A model generated the notes under the pieces. That model was not told the origin of the DNA. It was given only the letters and a program-made list of their open reading frames with translations, and did no database searches. The position numbers were made by a program, and so were the translations under genes. A stretch of 64,000 nt of DNA from OLB6 sp964467455 (GTDB lineage: Bacteria; Bacteroidota; Ignavibacteria; Kapaibacteriales; Kapaibacteriaceae): NCBI GenBank assembly GCA_964467455.1, contig CAYXQJ010000018.1:1-64000 (forward strand), given 5' to 3'. Below, in pieces: positions 49,542-59,592 of this stretch (position 1 is the first letter of the stretch; every line of letters begins with the position of its first letter).

Positions 49542-52534
49542 AGCAGTTCACCACGATCGTCATCGCTGTTGCTCTCGGCCTGTGTAGTGCCGCAGCACAG
49601 ATCCCGGATAGTAAGGGCCAAGATTTCTGGTTCACCTTCATTCCGAACTTTCATAATAACATCGACGATCTGCCGACAGATCCTGCACTGCAACTCGAAC
49701 ACCAGATCTACATCTACATCGGGTCGGAAACGCCAACGTCGGGCACCATCACACTGCGTGACGCCAGCGGCAATGAGACCGTTGTGCCATTCCAGATCAC
49801 AGACCCGTCGAAGATGTTCGAATACTCTACGTTCTTCTTGCCGTATGAACTGAGAGGATTCAACTATCATGGCTTTATCGACTATGCCAATATGCAGAAC
49901 GAAGAGCCGGCCATGCAGAGTGTCCATATCGTGGCCGATCAGGATGTAACGGTCTATGCGTTGAACCAAGGTGCACTCACCAGCGATGCGTTTCTTGTAC
50001 TGCCTACGGATGCTATTGGCACAGACTATGCCGTGATCTCCTACAAATCCGACATCGCGCTGGACGGACCGTTTGGCAATCCGAGCGGCAGCTCGACGCC
50101 GTCACAGTTTGCCGTTGTTGCAACAGAAGACAATACCTTGGTAGAGATCCTGCCGACAGCCGCCACGTTCAAAGCACCGAATGGTGAACGCAACAGCGTG
50201 ATCCTTGATCGCGGACAGAGTTATCTGGTCCAGGTCGATCCGCGAGTTCGACAAGATGCCGACCTGACCGGAACGATCGTACGAGCATCGCGTCCGGTAG
50301 CTGTCTTTGGCGGACACATGCGCGCAACCATTCCGATCGAGTTCAAAGGCACGATCGGTTCCCGCGACTGCATCGTAGAGCAGATGAATCCCATCACGAC
50401 GTGGGGTAAGAGTGCGTTCGTCACGCCCCCTGCTATGTCATCGAATGAATTCAACGAAGGCACGAATCTGTTCCGCGTTGTTGCTGCGTTTGACAGCACA
50501 GACGTGTTCATCGATGGTTCGTTGGTCATCACTCTGAGACCACAGACGTACTACGAAGCGCCACTTACTCAAGCGCTCGAGATCAGAACGTCGAAACCTG
50601 CCGGCGTTGGAGTCTACAAGAAGACGGCCGGTCCGGCTAACCAAGGACTTGTCCGCATCGGTGATCCGTTCTTGATGCTGATCCCGCCGGCGGAGCAGTT
50701 CATGGATTCGTATCGATTTGTGAACGTGCAGGCCTATCAGTGGGAGTTGATCGGTGGCAAACCCTCTCCACTGACAACGGTCTATTTGGAGCAGTACCTC
50801 AACATCGTCATCCCCACGGCAATGTCTGGTACGGTGATCCTGGATGGAAGTCCGGTCGCACAGGCGGCGTTCCGTCCCATCGGCGGCAGTCAATATTCTT
50901 GGGCTCAACTCTCGATGTCCGATGGTGTACATAGCATCACGGCCGACACGACCTTCGGCATCTACGTCTACGGATATGGCAATGCAAATTCCTACGGATA
51001 CATCGGCGGCATGGCCTTCCGGCCACTCGATGTCTATCCGCCACGCATCGAAGGCGCGGCGGACTGCGGAACGTTCACCGGCGCGGTCACCGACTCCATC
51101 CTCGGTGATTCGCGTGTGTCGTATGTGGCCGTGATCGAGGGCAGCGAGAATAACGTTCGGTACACACAAGGTGCATTCACGCCACCACAGGCAGTGGTGC
51201 CGTTTTCCGTGGCGCTGATCGACCCGCTGCTGGATGGCAGTCTCATGATGGAGGCGTATGACAATGTCCGACAGCGTACCCTGGAGACCTTGAACATTCC
51301 CGGTTTCACCGTTGGCCCGATCAATGAAGGAACCAACCCAGCCCCCTTACCAAGAGATCGGGTGATCCCGATCCGACAACAGCGATGTGATTCGATCACG
51401 ATCGAGAATTATGGCGGGTTTGTGCAGTCGATCACGTCGATGCGGACGACATCGGGGGCGACGATCACGGCGCCGACGGTGCCGTTCGACCTCGATCCCG
51501 GCCAACAGATCACGATAACGGTGTGCACGAACTACGACGTGGAAGGGATCTATCACGATACGCTCATCATCGGCAATGACTGCCTTGAGCGCAACGTGCT
51601 TGATATCCGCTACGATGTGCGCACGGATAAAGAGGCACCGTCCGTGACGGGGAATAGCGATCCGTGTTCGACGAGTGTTGAGGTGGCCGTTGCAGACGAC
51701 CGCGACTTTGACTTCGGCTTGGTCTCGGCACGGGTGCTCGATAGTGTGTTGTTCAATTGTACGGTTACAGAGCAAACATCGAGCGTGGAGCGCAACACCT
51801 ATCTGGTATCGATCATCGATCCCTTCGAAGACGCGATCTTCGGTTTCGAAGCTGTTGATTCAGCGGGTAATGTGACGTATCAGATCGATACGGTCGCCGG
51901 CTTCACCCTTTCGATCGCAGGAGAGAAGGGCGAGATCTCCTCTACGACGGCAGATACGACCGAACTCGGGTTAGTGCAGTGTGATACGATCATCCTAAGC
52001 AACTACGGTTCACGCCCACAAGTCGTCCGTGACATCTTCGTCCGCTCCAACCTACGGTTCTCCCTTCCCGCCTCACAGTTCACCATCACCATTCCGCCTG
52101 GTGAGCAGCGTCCGCTGGTCTATTGCTACGAGCCGGTGGTAGTCGACGAAACGCCGGATACCGACACGCTCGAGTTCATCTATGGCTGTTCGGTGAAACG
52201 GCACATCCTGTTTGGTATGGCCGAAGAAGTGGTCTTCTCAGGGCTCTCTCGCTGTGATGTCCCGGTTGAACTCTCTGTGACGCGCGTGAACGGACAGGTC
52301 GTCCACTACCCCCAGCCGGCCGAGGAAACAGTGACGCTTGTGTTGCCGCGGACAACCGAATTCGCCACCGTCCGCCTGGTAAGTCTCCAGGGAGAGACCG
52401 TCCTTCAACGGTCATGGAGGGGGCAGGCCACGACCTCCCTTCTTCTGGACGTCGCCGAGGTCGCCGCCGGAACGTATGGCCTTTCTGTTGAGTTTTCGTC
52501 CGGGACGGCTACGTCCGTCGTCATCATTCGCTAA
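49538..52534 (+). CDS. T9SS-secreted IgGFc-binding-like surface protein
   Basis: A 998-residue exported protein with signal MKQFTTIVIAVALGLCSAAAQ. The N-terminal 500 residues match the IgGFc-binding-like domain: DSKGQDFWFTFIPNFHNN, VHIVADQDVTVYALNQGALTSDAFLVLPTDAIGTDYAVISY, FAVVATEDNTLVEILPT and FGGHMRATIP. The middle has beta-sandwich repeats around paired Cys (QRCDSITIENYG; QCDTIILSNYG). The end, VHYPQPAEETVTLVLP...TVRLVSLQGETVL...AGTYGLSVEF, is a T9SS type A domain with YPQP in place of YPNP. It shares its N-domain with the protein at 35645. It is probably surface-exposed or adhesive, an inference. Confidence 0.85.
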   Translation: MKQFTTIVIAVALGLCSAAAQIPDSKGQDFWFTFIPNFHNNIDDLPTDPALQLEHQIYIYIGSETPTSGTITLRDASGNETVVPFQITDPSKMFEYSTFFLPYELRGFNYHGFIDYANMQNEEPAMQSVHIVADQDVTVYALNQGALTSDAFLVLPTDAIGTDYAVISYKSDIALDGPFGNPSGSSTPSQFAVVATEDNTLVEILPTAATFKAPNGERNSVILDRGQSYLVQVDPRVRQDADLTGTIVRASRPVAVFGGHMRATIPIEFKGTIGSRDCIVEQMNPITTWGKSAFVTPPAMSSNEFNEGTNLFRVVAAFDSTDVFIDGSLVITLRPQTYYEAPLTQALEIRTSKPAGVGVYKKTAGPANQGLVRIGDPFLMLIPPAEQFMDSYRFVNVQAYQWELIGGKPSPLTTVYLEQYLNIVIPTAMSGTVILDGSPVAQAAFRPIGGSQYSWAQLSMSDGVHSITADTTFGIYVYGYGNANSYGYIGGMAFRPLDVYPPRIEGAADCGTFTGAVTDSILGDSRVSYVAVIEGSENNVRYTQGAFTPPQAVVPFSVALIDPLLDGSLMMEAYDNVRQRTLETLNIPGFTVGPINEGTNPAPLPRDRVIPIRQQRCDSITIENYGGFVQSITSMRTTSGATITAPTVPFDLDPGQQITITVCTNYDVEGIYHDTLIIGNDCLERNVLDIRYDVRTDKEAPSVTGNSDPCSTSVEVAVADDRDFDFGLVSARVLDSVLFNCTVTEQTSSVERNTYLVSIIDPFEDAIFGFEAVDSAGNVTYQIDTVAGFTLSIAGEKGEISSTTADTTELGLVQCDTIILSNYGSRPQVVRDIFVRSNLRFSLPASQFTITIPPGEQRPLVYCYEPVVVDETPDTDTLEFIYGCSVKRHILFGMAEEVVFSGLSRCDVPVELSVTRVNGQVVHYPQPAEETVTLVLPRTTEFATVRLVSLQGETVLQRSWRGQATTSLLLDVAEVAAGTYGLSVEFSSGTATSVVIIR

Positions 52535-52582
52535 CGCAACACTCGAGAGCCGTTCCATCCGTCAGACCACGGCGAGCTTTCG

Positions 52583-52590
52583 TAACTTTG
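52583..52590 (+). promoter_or_regulatory. -7 promoter box of ctpA
   Basis: TAACTTTG, perfect TAnnTTTG, 27 bases before the ATG at 52618. It is a leadered counterpart to the leaderless boxes. It lies in the 83-bp gap after the T9SS cargo gene. Confidence 0.55.
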
Positions 52591-52617
52591 GCGTCCACGC
52601 CATCTTAGGCACTATCT

Positions 52618-54240
52618 ATGAAGACATTCTCTCCAAAGAGTTTTGGCGTTCTTGCGGCTGTACTGGCCGTTGGCATCGGCTTGGGACTCTACGTACAGCC
52701 TGCTGTTAGCGGCGATTCCGTGTTCGAGCAGGTCCGCAAGTTCAACGACGTGCTCTCGATGGCCGTGAAGAACTACGTCGACGAAGTCGACACCCAAAAG
52801 CTCACCGAAGCGGCCATTCGCGGCATGCTTGACGAGCTGGATCCGCACTCGGTCTACATCACTGCCAAAGAGATGGAGCGCGTCGAAGAAGACTTCAAGG
52901 GCTCCTTCGAAGGTATTGGCGTTGAATTCGACATCATCAGCGACACGATCACCATCATCTCGCCGATCACCGGCGGACCGAGTGAAGCGTTAGGCATTCT
53001 TGCCGGCGACAAGATCGTTCGAATCAATGACTCGACGTCCGTTGGTCTCACGCGCTCTGATGTTCCGAAAAAGCTGCGCGGTCCGAAAGGCACCATCGTC
53101 AAGGTGCAGATCAAACGCTCCGGAGAAAAAGAGCTGCTGACGTTCGACATCACCCGTGACAAGATCCCGCTCAACTCCGTTGATGCCTACTTCATGATCG
53201 ACGGTACCGACATCGGCTACATCACCGCAAATCGCTTCAGCGCCACAACGCATGACGAGATCGTCAAGGCCTCGCGCGACCTTCGTGGTCAGGGCATGAA
53301 GAAGCTCTTGCTCGACCTTCGTGGCAATCCCGGCGGTTACCTCGATCAAGCCTTCCGTATCGCCGATGAATTCATCCCCGGCGGCAAGAAGCTTGTCTAC
53401 ACCAAGGGACGTCGCGCCGAATTCGATGAAGACTTCTGGTCTACCAGCGCCGGCGAACTCGAGAACGTCCCGCTGATCGTGATGATCAACGGCGGCTCCG
53501 CATCGGCCAGTGAGATCGTCAGCGGCGCCGTTCAAGACCTCGACCGTGGTATCGTTGTTGGTCAGACCTCGTTTGGTAAGGGGCTTGTACAGCGCCAATA
53601 TCCACTCGGTGATGGTTCGGCGTTCCGTCTTACCATCAGCAAGTATTACACACCGTCCGGACGGTTGATCCAACGTCCGTACGACGACAAAGAGAAATAT
53701 TATGGCGGCGAAGGCCGCGTAGAAGGCGACGAAGGCGAGAACATCTCGCACGACAAAGAAGAGAACGATTCTACGATGGCGAAACGCCCGAAGTATTCCA
53801 CGGCGGGCGGCCGCACCGTCTATGGCGGCGGCGGTGTTACGCCGGACTATATCGTCAAGGCCGATACGATCGGCTTCCTCGCTCGCAAGCTACGTGCGAA
53901 GAACCTGTACTGGAAGACGGCCGACAACATCATGAAGGCACGCGGTAAAGAACTCCGCGCAACGTATACCGACAATCTCTCGAAGTATCTGCGCGAGTTC
54001 AAGGTGTCGGATGCCGATATCGATATCCTCAAGAACCTTGCCGACGAAGAGAGCATCGAGTGGAAGGACGATGAATACAAGCAGGATGAAGACTTCCTGC
54101 GAACCGTCATCAAGGCCTACATCGGACGATCGATCTTCAACAACAATGGCTATACGGCCGTGATGTTGTCGATCGACAACCAGACCAACAAGGCCATCAA
54201 ACTATTCCCCGAAGCATCCAAGATCGCCAATCTCAAGTGA
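52618..54240 (+). CDS. ctpA: C-terminal processing protease (S41 family)
   Basis: A 540-residue periplasmic protease with an N-terminal signal anchor (FGVLAAVLAVGIGLGLYV). Order: EEV-type N-domain (MLDELDPHSVYITAKEME), PDZ domain (FEGIGVEFDIISDTITIISPITGGPSEALGILAGDKIVRIND), then the S41 core LDLRGNPGGYLDQA and VMINGGSASASEIVSGA with the catalytic Ser in GSASASEI and Lys in TSFGKGLVQRQ. The tail after about residue 400 is a DUF3340-like helical region. It trims or degrades tagged envelope proteins. The gene heads a three-gene unit with the DUF3108 protein and a kinase. Confidence 0.94.
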   Translation: MKTFSPKSFGVLAAVLAVGIGLGLYVQPAVSGDSVFEQVRKFNDVLSMAVKNYVDEVDTQKLTEAAIRGMLDELDPHSVYITAKEMERVEEDFKGSFEGIGVEFDIISDTITIISPITGGPSEALGILAGDKIVRINDSTSVGLTRSDVPKKLRGPKGTIVKVQIKRSGEKELLTFDITRDKIPLNSVDAYFMIDGTDIGYITANRFSATTHDEIVKASRDLRGQGMKKLLLDLRGNPGGYLDQAFRIADEFIPGGKKLVYTKGRRAEFDEDFWSTSAGELENVPLIVMINGGSASASEIVSGAVQDLDRGIVVGQTSFGKGLVQRQYPLGDGSAFRLTISKYYTPSGRLIQRPYDDKEKYYGGEGRVEGDEGENISHDKEENDSTMAKRPKYSTAGGRTVYGGGGVTPDYIVKADTIGFLARKLRAKNLYWKTADNIMKARGKELRATYTDNLSKYLREFKVSDADIDILKNLADEESIEWKDDEYKQDEDFLRTVIKAYIGRSIFNNNGYTAVMLSIDNQTNKAIKLFPEASKIANLK

Positions 54241-54248
54241 CGAGAACA

Positions 54249-55034
54249 ATGAATAGACTTTTTGTGGCCATCATCGCCTTGGTGATGATGGCTGCTCCCG
54301 TTGTGGGGCAAGCCCAATCCATGTATTACCCCGGCGAAGAGCTGGTGTATCGTGTGTCGTATCTGAACATCACGCTCGGCACCGTCCGCAGCGTGGCCGA
54401 GCCGTACACCACACTCGACGGACAACGTCGTGCCAAGGTGAAGGTCTACATCAAATCACATCCGAACATCCCCTTCATCAACCTCAACGCCATCTACGAT
54501 AGTTGGATGGATACGTTGCTCACCCACTCCTACAAGTTCAACGCTAACACCGAGGTCGAAGACGGAAAGTGGGAGTTCGATCAGTACGTCATGGACTACG
54601 GAAAGGGCGTCATGAAGATGGAGAAGTTCCGAGATAAACAGAAGGTCCAGTCAAAGGAAGTTCCGGCTCCAAAGAGATATAATGACGGATGCTCGTTGCT
54701 CTTCGCTGCGCGATCCATGCTGTACTCCAAGAAGAGCTATAAGATCCCGACGGTGATCATGGACGAACCCGTTACCACCGTGATCAATTTCCAAGGCACC
54801 ATCGGCGAGACGGAGATCGACGCCGTCGACTATCCCATCCGCACGGTCTACTTCAACGGTGATGCAAATTGGACGGGCATCTATGGTCTTACCGGACGTT
54901 TTGAAGGATGGTTCTCTGATGACGAGGCCCGCATTCCGATCAAGGCCAAGATGAAGCTCTATGTTGGTTCTGCCACCATCGAACTGATGTCGTGGAAACG
55001 CGGTAGCTGGCAGCCCCCTCGCGTAAAGTCGTAA
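54249..55034 (+). CDS. DUF3108-domain exported protein
   Basis: A 261-residue protein with signal MNRLFVAIIALVMMAAPVVGQ. The DUF3108 signature is MYYPGEELVYRVSYLNITLGTVRS at the start of the mature part, and it closes with IPIKAKMKLYVGSATIELMSW. These periplasmic beta-rich proteins of Bacteroidota and Proteobacteria have no defined role; some occur near lipid or cell-wall genes. A GTG at 54237 overlapping the ctpA stop is an alternative start. The stop and the next ATG overlap by one base (TAATG). Confidence 0.88.
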   Translation: MNRLFVAIIALVMMAAPVVGQAQSMYYPGEELVYRVSYLNITLGTVRSVAEPYTTLDGQRRAKVKVYIKSHPNIPFINLNAIYDSWMDTLLTHSYKFNANTEVEDGKWEFDQYVMDYGKGVMKMEKFRDKQKVQSKEVPAPKRYNDGCSLLFAARSMLYSKKSYKIPTVIMDEPVTTVINFQGTIGETEIDAVDYPIRTVYFNGDANWTGIYGLTGRFEGWFSDDEARIPIKAKMKLYVGSATIELMSWKRGSWQPPRVKS

Positions 55035-55948
55035 TGATGTTGACACCGATCACGATCCTGATCGACGGCGGCGGCACCTCAACGGATGTCGCCGTTGTGC
55101 GTTCTGGGCAGATCATCGCCCGCACGTCGCTGGCTTCCTTCAAGCCGCTGCGCGAGCATGACCGCACCGACGATCTCTGCAGAGCGCTTGGTGCGTGGTT
55201 GGTCTCTGTTGACGCGGCCGCACTACAGCCTTCGTTCATGCTTATCGGCATGTCGGGCGTCTGGGGTCCACACGAGAAGCAGTCCTATCTCAATGCCTTC
55301 ACCGATGCATGGGTCACGTATGTTGATCATCGCGTTCCGCGCATCTCCATCCTTAGCGATGTCGAGCTTGTGGTCTTCGCTGCCCTGCGTGAACGTCCGG
55401 GTGCAGTGATCATCGCCGGCACCGGATCGATCGTTGTTGCGCGTGATGCTGCCGGCACCATTCATCGCAGTGGTGGGTGGGGTCCGCGGATCGATGATGC
55501 CGGAGGGGGCTTTTGGTTCGGGCGCGAAGCCCTCCGCGCCGTTGCCCGCATGATCGATGGACGCGGCCCGGAAACACTTCTCATCCGTCCCGTCGCGGCC
55601 TTCTTGCGCACTGACCCACTTGATGTTTCTGCAGTCTCCTCCGCCTTGCGCTCCGCCTCCGTCGATCGCGCTGCGCGTCTCGCCGAGACCGTCCTCACCT
55701 ACGCCGACGAAGGCGACGCCGTCGCCCAAGACATCCGCCAACGCGGCGCAGCCGAACTCGCCGAATGCCTCAACGCCGTTGCACCCCACATCACCAACAC
55801 CGACACCATCGTCTGCTACGGCTCACTCTTCAAGAACCACTCGTTCTTCGACCTTGTGTGCCAACACGCCCACGATCGTCATATCACCTCGCCCATCAGC
55901 GTCATCGATGACATCCTTCACTCCTCACTCTCGCAACTAGCACACTAG
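55034..55948 (+). CDS. BadF/BcrA-type ATPase, N-acetylglucosamine kinase-like
   Basis: A 304-residue ASKHA-fold kinase. The phosphate-1 loop is ILIDGGGTSTDVAVV, the adenosine region is AVIIAGTGSIVVARD, and the sugar-binding part is GGWGPRIDDAGGGFWFGREALRAV, the mark of N-acetylglucosamine kinases (NAGK/MurK-like) of the BadF/BadG/BcrA/BcrD family. It may recycle cell-wall amino sugars, which would fit the LD-carboxypeptidase gene next door, an inference. The stop TAG and last codon come from the ACTAGCAC octamer array. Confidence 0.85.
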   Translation: MMLTPITILIDGGGTSTDVAVVRSGQIIARTSLASFKPLREHDRTDDLCRALGAWLVSVDAAALQPSFMLIGMSGVWGPHEKQSYLNAFTDAWVTYVDHRVPRISILSDVELVVFAALRERPGAVIIAGTGSIVVARDAAGTIHRSGGWGPRIDDAGGGFWFGREALRAVARMIDGRGPETLLIRPVAAFLRTDPLDVSAVSSALRSASVDRAARLAETVLTYADEGDAVAQDIRQRGAAELAECLNAVAPHITNTDTIVCYGSLFKNHSFFDLVCQHAHDRHITSPISVIDDILHSSLSQLAH

Positions 55949-55991
55949 CACACTAGCACACTAGCACACTAGCACACTAGCACACTAGCAC
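55936..55991. repeat. Perfect octamer tandem repeat ACTAGCAC
   Basis: Seven identical 8-bp units without any mismatch, the only perfect array in the window. It lies between convergent genes and gives the TAG stop to the kinase (55946-55948) and, on the minus strand, to the LD-carboxypeptidase (55969-55971). Identity suggests recent expansion. Confidence 0.97.
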
Positions 55992-56886
55992 GTTCAATTC
56001 TCACCCTCCTCCCCATCCCCAACGTCAGTTTGGGCGTCACATGTCCGTACATCAAGTTGGAGAGCACCGGTCCGTTGACGTGGGCCGCATATTCTGCGAG
56101 TACTTCGTTCACATCGCGCGACGGTGTGTTGCTTTCGCGGACAGTTGCTTGCGACCACTGACCGAAGATCAAACCGCCGATGCGTTGCAGTACTTCGCTA
56201 CGACGTAGGTGATCAAGCATCCGATCGATGCGATAGGTTTCTTCGCCGATGTCTTCGAGTACCAAGACTGCGCCGTTGACATCAGGCAAGTACGATGTGC
56301 CGAGTAGTGTTACAAAGACGCTCAGGTTGCCCCCTATCAACATTCCTTCGGCAGATCCTGATCGAAGGATGGTAAGGGGCTCGGGTTGCGTGATGAGTCC
56401 GTGCGGCGGTCTGTTGGAGAGTGCCGACCAGAACGACGATGCCGAGAGCGGGTCGAAGCCGTCGGCCATATCCACGCTGGGCATAGCGCCGCTGTAGGTC
56501 ACCAGTCCGGTGCGCTGCAGCATGGCCATCTGGAGGGCCGTGATGTCGCTGAAGCCAACAAAGATCTTGGGGTTGGCGGCGATCACCGACCAATCAATGA
56601 GGGCGAGCAAGCGGCCGCTGCCATAGCCGCCGCGAGCACAGAAGATGGCATCGATGGACGGGTCGGCAAAGAACCGCTCGAGTTCTCTGGCCCGCAGCTC
56701 GTCGGTGCCGGCAAGGTAGTTGCCGTAGCGCGCCGTACAGCTTTCGCCGACGATGACGCGATGGCCGAGGGCTTCGAGGGCCGCTATACCACGGGTGAGG
56801 CGGTCCTGGTCGCGCTGGGGTGAGGCCGGCGAGGTGATCCCGATCGTAGCGTTAGGAGGCAGTGCGTTGGGGATGATCTGCTGCAT
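55969..56886 (-). CDS. ldcA: LD-carboxypeptidase (S66 family)
   Basis: A 305-residue muramoyl-tetrapeptide carboxypeptidase removing the terminal D-Ala from murein tetrapeptides during recycling. Motifs are IGITSPASPQRDQDRLTRGI, IFCARGGYGSGRLLALIDW with the nucleophile region (the Ser of GYGSGRLL), FVGFSDITALQMAML, EGMLIGGNLSVFVTLLG and VLVLEDIGEETYRIDRML with the catalytic Glu. The start at 56886 (MQQIIP) is preferred over 56925; a near -7 box TAGTTTTC ends 6 bases upstream. The stop lies in the octamer array. Adjacent to an amino-sugar kinase, it may belong to murein recycling. Confidence 0.92.
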   Translation of the reverse strand: MQQIIPNALPPNATIGITSPASPQRDQDRLTRGIAALEALGHRVIVGESCTARYGNYLAGTDELRARELERFFADPSIDAIFCARGGYGSGRLLALIDWSVIAANPKIFVGFSDITALQMAMLQRTGLVTYSGAMPSVDMADGFDPLSASSFWSALSNRPPHGLITQPEPLTILRSGSAEGMLIGGNLSVFVTLLGTSYLPDVNGAVLVLEDIGEETYRIDRMLDHLRRSEVLQRIGGLIFGQWSQATVRESNTPSRDVNEVLAEYAAHVNGPVLSNLMYGHVTPKLTLGMGRRVRIERASVLVC

Positions 56887-57051
56887 AGTGTGGAAAACTA
56901 CATCTGAACGTGTGGATATGTGCAAGATGTTTTACACAGCGGAGGTGCCCTGACCTTGATTCGGCAACGTATGTCGTTGTTTTGTATGGATGTTACCGAG
57001 ACGTATCGCGCCTACTGTCTCTATTGGCACAGGATTTGGCTAGGTTGCAGC

Positions 57052-59592
57052 ATGAACGTAGTTCTACGTATCACACATGCTGCCGTGATCGCACTCCTGT
57101 TTGCAATGGGAGTAGGGGACTGCTATGCTCAGACACCTATCGGCGGCATCGTCAACAAGTACGTTTCGGTGACGTCCATCGTACCGTGCGACAGCATGGT
57201 CACGGTTGGCAATCCGATCTCCCTACGCCCCGGTGATCGGGTTCTTCTTATTCAGATGAAGGGGGCGGGCATTTCGACCAACAACGATCCCGCCTTCGGA
57301 ACCATCATGAGTATCGATGGGGCAGGGGCCTGTGAGTTCCTCACGATCAAACGGGTTGATGGCGAGCGTGTATCATTCACAACGGGAATGGTCCACACCT
57401 ATGATGCCTCCGGAGCAGTGCAACTGATCACCGTTCCCACGTATACGAGCGCTCGGGTGACCTCGCAACTCACCGCACAACCCTGGAATGGCACGGTAGG
57501 TGGCGTAGTTGCTATCGAGGTATCAGAGTCACTGTACCTCAACGCAGACATCTCCACGAGCGGACTCGGCTTCATTGGCGGGCGCCTCTCAGTTCCCAAG
57601 AGCCGTTGCGATATCTCAGACTATCTGCTGAATTGGGAGTTCGGTCTCGCCGGAGAAAAGGGTGAAGGTATTGCCTCGTTACGCGTCAACTATCCGCTTG
57701 CCGGACGTGGTCCGCTGGCGAATGGCGGCGGTGGCGGCAATGGCAACAACGCTGGCGGCGGCGGCGGATCCAATGGTGGGTCTGGAGGAAAGGGTGGCGA
57801 TGCCAACGTCTACTGTCGAACGAACATGTCGGTTGGTGGTCTACCCGGCGTCGTGTTAGGCAACTACATCTCACAACAACGACTCTATCTCGGCGGTGGT
57901 GGCGGCGGTTCACATCAGAACGACCTGCAAGGGACGAACGGCAGCAATGGCGGCGGCATCGTCATCATCAAAGCGGGCATCCTGCATGGCAATGGACGCA
58001 CGATCTCTGCAAACGGACTCAGCGTGGTCCTCGACGCTGACATGGACGCCGCCGGTGGCGGCGGCGCCGGAGGAACGGTCTTGCTCGACGTCGGCGTGGT
58101 GACATCACCGTTGAGTATACATGCTCGCGGCGGCAACGGCGGCAACGTCAAGCACTTGTATAACGGACACGGACCAGGTGGCGGTGGCGGTGGCGGTATT
58201 GTGGTCACCACACAGCCCCTTACCAACGTCACGATCGATGTTCGTGGCGGAACCGCGGGTACGCACACGAACACAAGCAATGAAGCTTACAATCAATCGC
58301 GTGGCGCCGAGAACGGTAGTCAAGGTGTGGTCATCACCGGCTTCACGTGGAGAGTGCCGGTATCGTATCAGTTGAGTGCGTGGGGCGGCGGGCCCATCTG
58401 TGAGAACGTGACCACGGCACGACTGGAAGCAACGCCGGGTTTTGCAACGTATCTGTGGAGTGACGGACAAACAGGACAGACGATCAACGTCTCAAAGGCC
58501 GGCACCTATTCCGTGATCGCTACCGACTCGTCGGGCTGTCCTCGATCGGCAGGTGGTGTGAACGTATGGTATAATCCAACACAGTTCACGATGGAAGACA
58601 AGCTGGACTTCGCGGCCGTACCGTTCGAAGCCACAAAGTGGATGTCAATGACCTTCACGAACACTGATGATGAAGACATCGTGATCGAGCGATTCGAGAA
58701 TGCCCAGAACTTCCGCGTCATCAGCCCGTCCACCACTCCGGTCGTCGTACGCGCCGGAACGTCGGCGTTGGTCGTTGTCGAGTTCTATGCCATCGAAGAC
58801 CGCACGTACGATGAAACGATCACCGCCTTCATCAGTGCACCATGTCCGGATACCCATACCGTCTCGTTACATGCACTGGTCTCGCCCGTCTGGTCCACCT
58901 TTAGCATTCCCGACACGACAGCCGCCGTGGGTGATACGAGCTTTGCACTACCGCTCAACGTGTACGTGTTGCCTGATACAACGGTGTTGACTGCAACACA
59001 TCTCAAGATCGATGTCTCCATGGATGCACGTCTGTTTGCACCTACAGCGGTCACGCGCGGTACGATCGTTGGCAACGTGATCGACGTGCTGAACAACACA
59101 CGGACGTTGACGATCGAAATCGATTCAATTGATCTTTACGGACTCAACAACACGGTCACATACATCAAGGGCGCGGTCCTGATGAGTTCCGTACTGGAGA
59201 GCCCGATCTATTCGTCCAATGTGGAGTGGATCGAAGTCTGGCAGCAGCCCATCACGGATCATGACGATGGTTCATTGGAAGTCGATCCCGTCTGCTTCCA
59301 AGGCGGACGTGCCATCAAACTGTACGACATGCCCACTATGTCGATCTCGCCGAACCCGGCATCAGATGTGGTCAACATCGAGACTCGTCTCAGCGCTCCC
59401 GGCACTTACGGCGTGGAAGTGTCCGATCTTCTGGGCAACACGGTCCACACGGAATCACTGGAGTTCTCGGGTACTGCTTCGGAAGAGCACACCATTTCGC
59501 TTGACGCCACCGCATGGTCGGCAGGTACCTACGTTGTGGTCTATCGCACGCCGCTCGTTGCGTTCAGCCAGCGCATCGTCATCGCTCGCTGA
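57052..59592 (+). CDS. T9SS-secreted glycine-rich surface protein
   Basis: An 846-residue exported protein with signal MNVVLRITHAAVIALLFAMGVGDCYAQ. Residues about 175-440 are very rich in Gly (NGGGGGNGNNAGGGGGSNGG; GGGGAGGT), with repeated GGxGG turns that suggest a parallel beta-helix or elastic domain. Ig-like regions follow (LEATPGFATYLWSDGQTG; QNFRVISPSTTPVVV). The end is a T9SS type A domain: MSISPNPASDVVNIETRL, VEVSDLLGNTVHTE, GTYVVVYRTP. A near box TAGGTTGC lies 3 bases before the start. The stop abuts the convergent kmo stop. Function is unknown. Confidence 0.83.
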   Translation: MNVVLRITHAAVIALLFAMGVGDCYAQTPIGGIVNKYVSVTSIVPCDSMVTVGNPISLRPGDRVLLIQMKGAGISTNNDPAFGTIMSIDGAGACEFLTIKRVDGERVSFTTGMVHTYDASGAVQLITVPTYTSARVTSQLTAQPWNGTVGGVVAIEVSESLYLNADISTSGLGFIGGRLSVPKSRCDISDYLLNWEFGLAGEKGEGIASLRVNYPLAGRGPLANGGGGGNGNNAGGGGGSNGGSGGKGGDANVYCRTNMSVGGLPGVVLGNYISQQRLYLGGGGGGSHQNDLQGTNGSNGGGIVIIKAGILHGNGRTISANGLSVVLDADMDAAGGGGAGGTVLLDVGVVTSPLSIHARGGNGGNVKHLYNGHGPGGGGGGGIVVTTQPLTNVTIDVRGGTAGTHTNTSNEAYNQSRGAENGSQGVVITGFTWRVPVSYQLSAWGGGPICENVTTARLEATPGFATYLWSDGQTGQTINVSKAGTYSVIATDSSGCPRSAGGVNVWYNPTQFTMEDKLDFAAVPFEATKWMSMTFTNTDDEDIVIERFENAQNFRVISPSTTPVVVRAGTSALVVVEFYAIEDRTYDETITAFISAPCPDTHTVSLHALVSPVWSTFSIPDTTAAVGDTSFALPLNVYVLPDTTVLTATHLKIDVSMDARLFAPTAVTRGTIVGNVIDVLNNTRTLTIEIDSIDLYGLNNTVTYIKGAVLMSSVLESPIYSSNVEWIEVWQQPITDHDDGSLEVDPVCFQGGRAIKLYDMPTMSISPNPASDVVNIETRLSAPGTYGVEVSDLLGNTVHTESLEFSGTASEEHTISLDATAWSAGTYVVVYRTPLVAFSQRIVIAR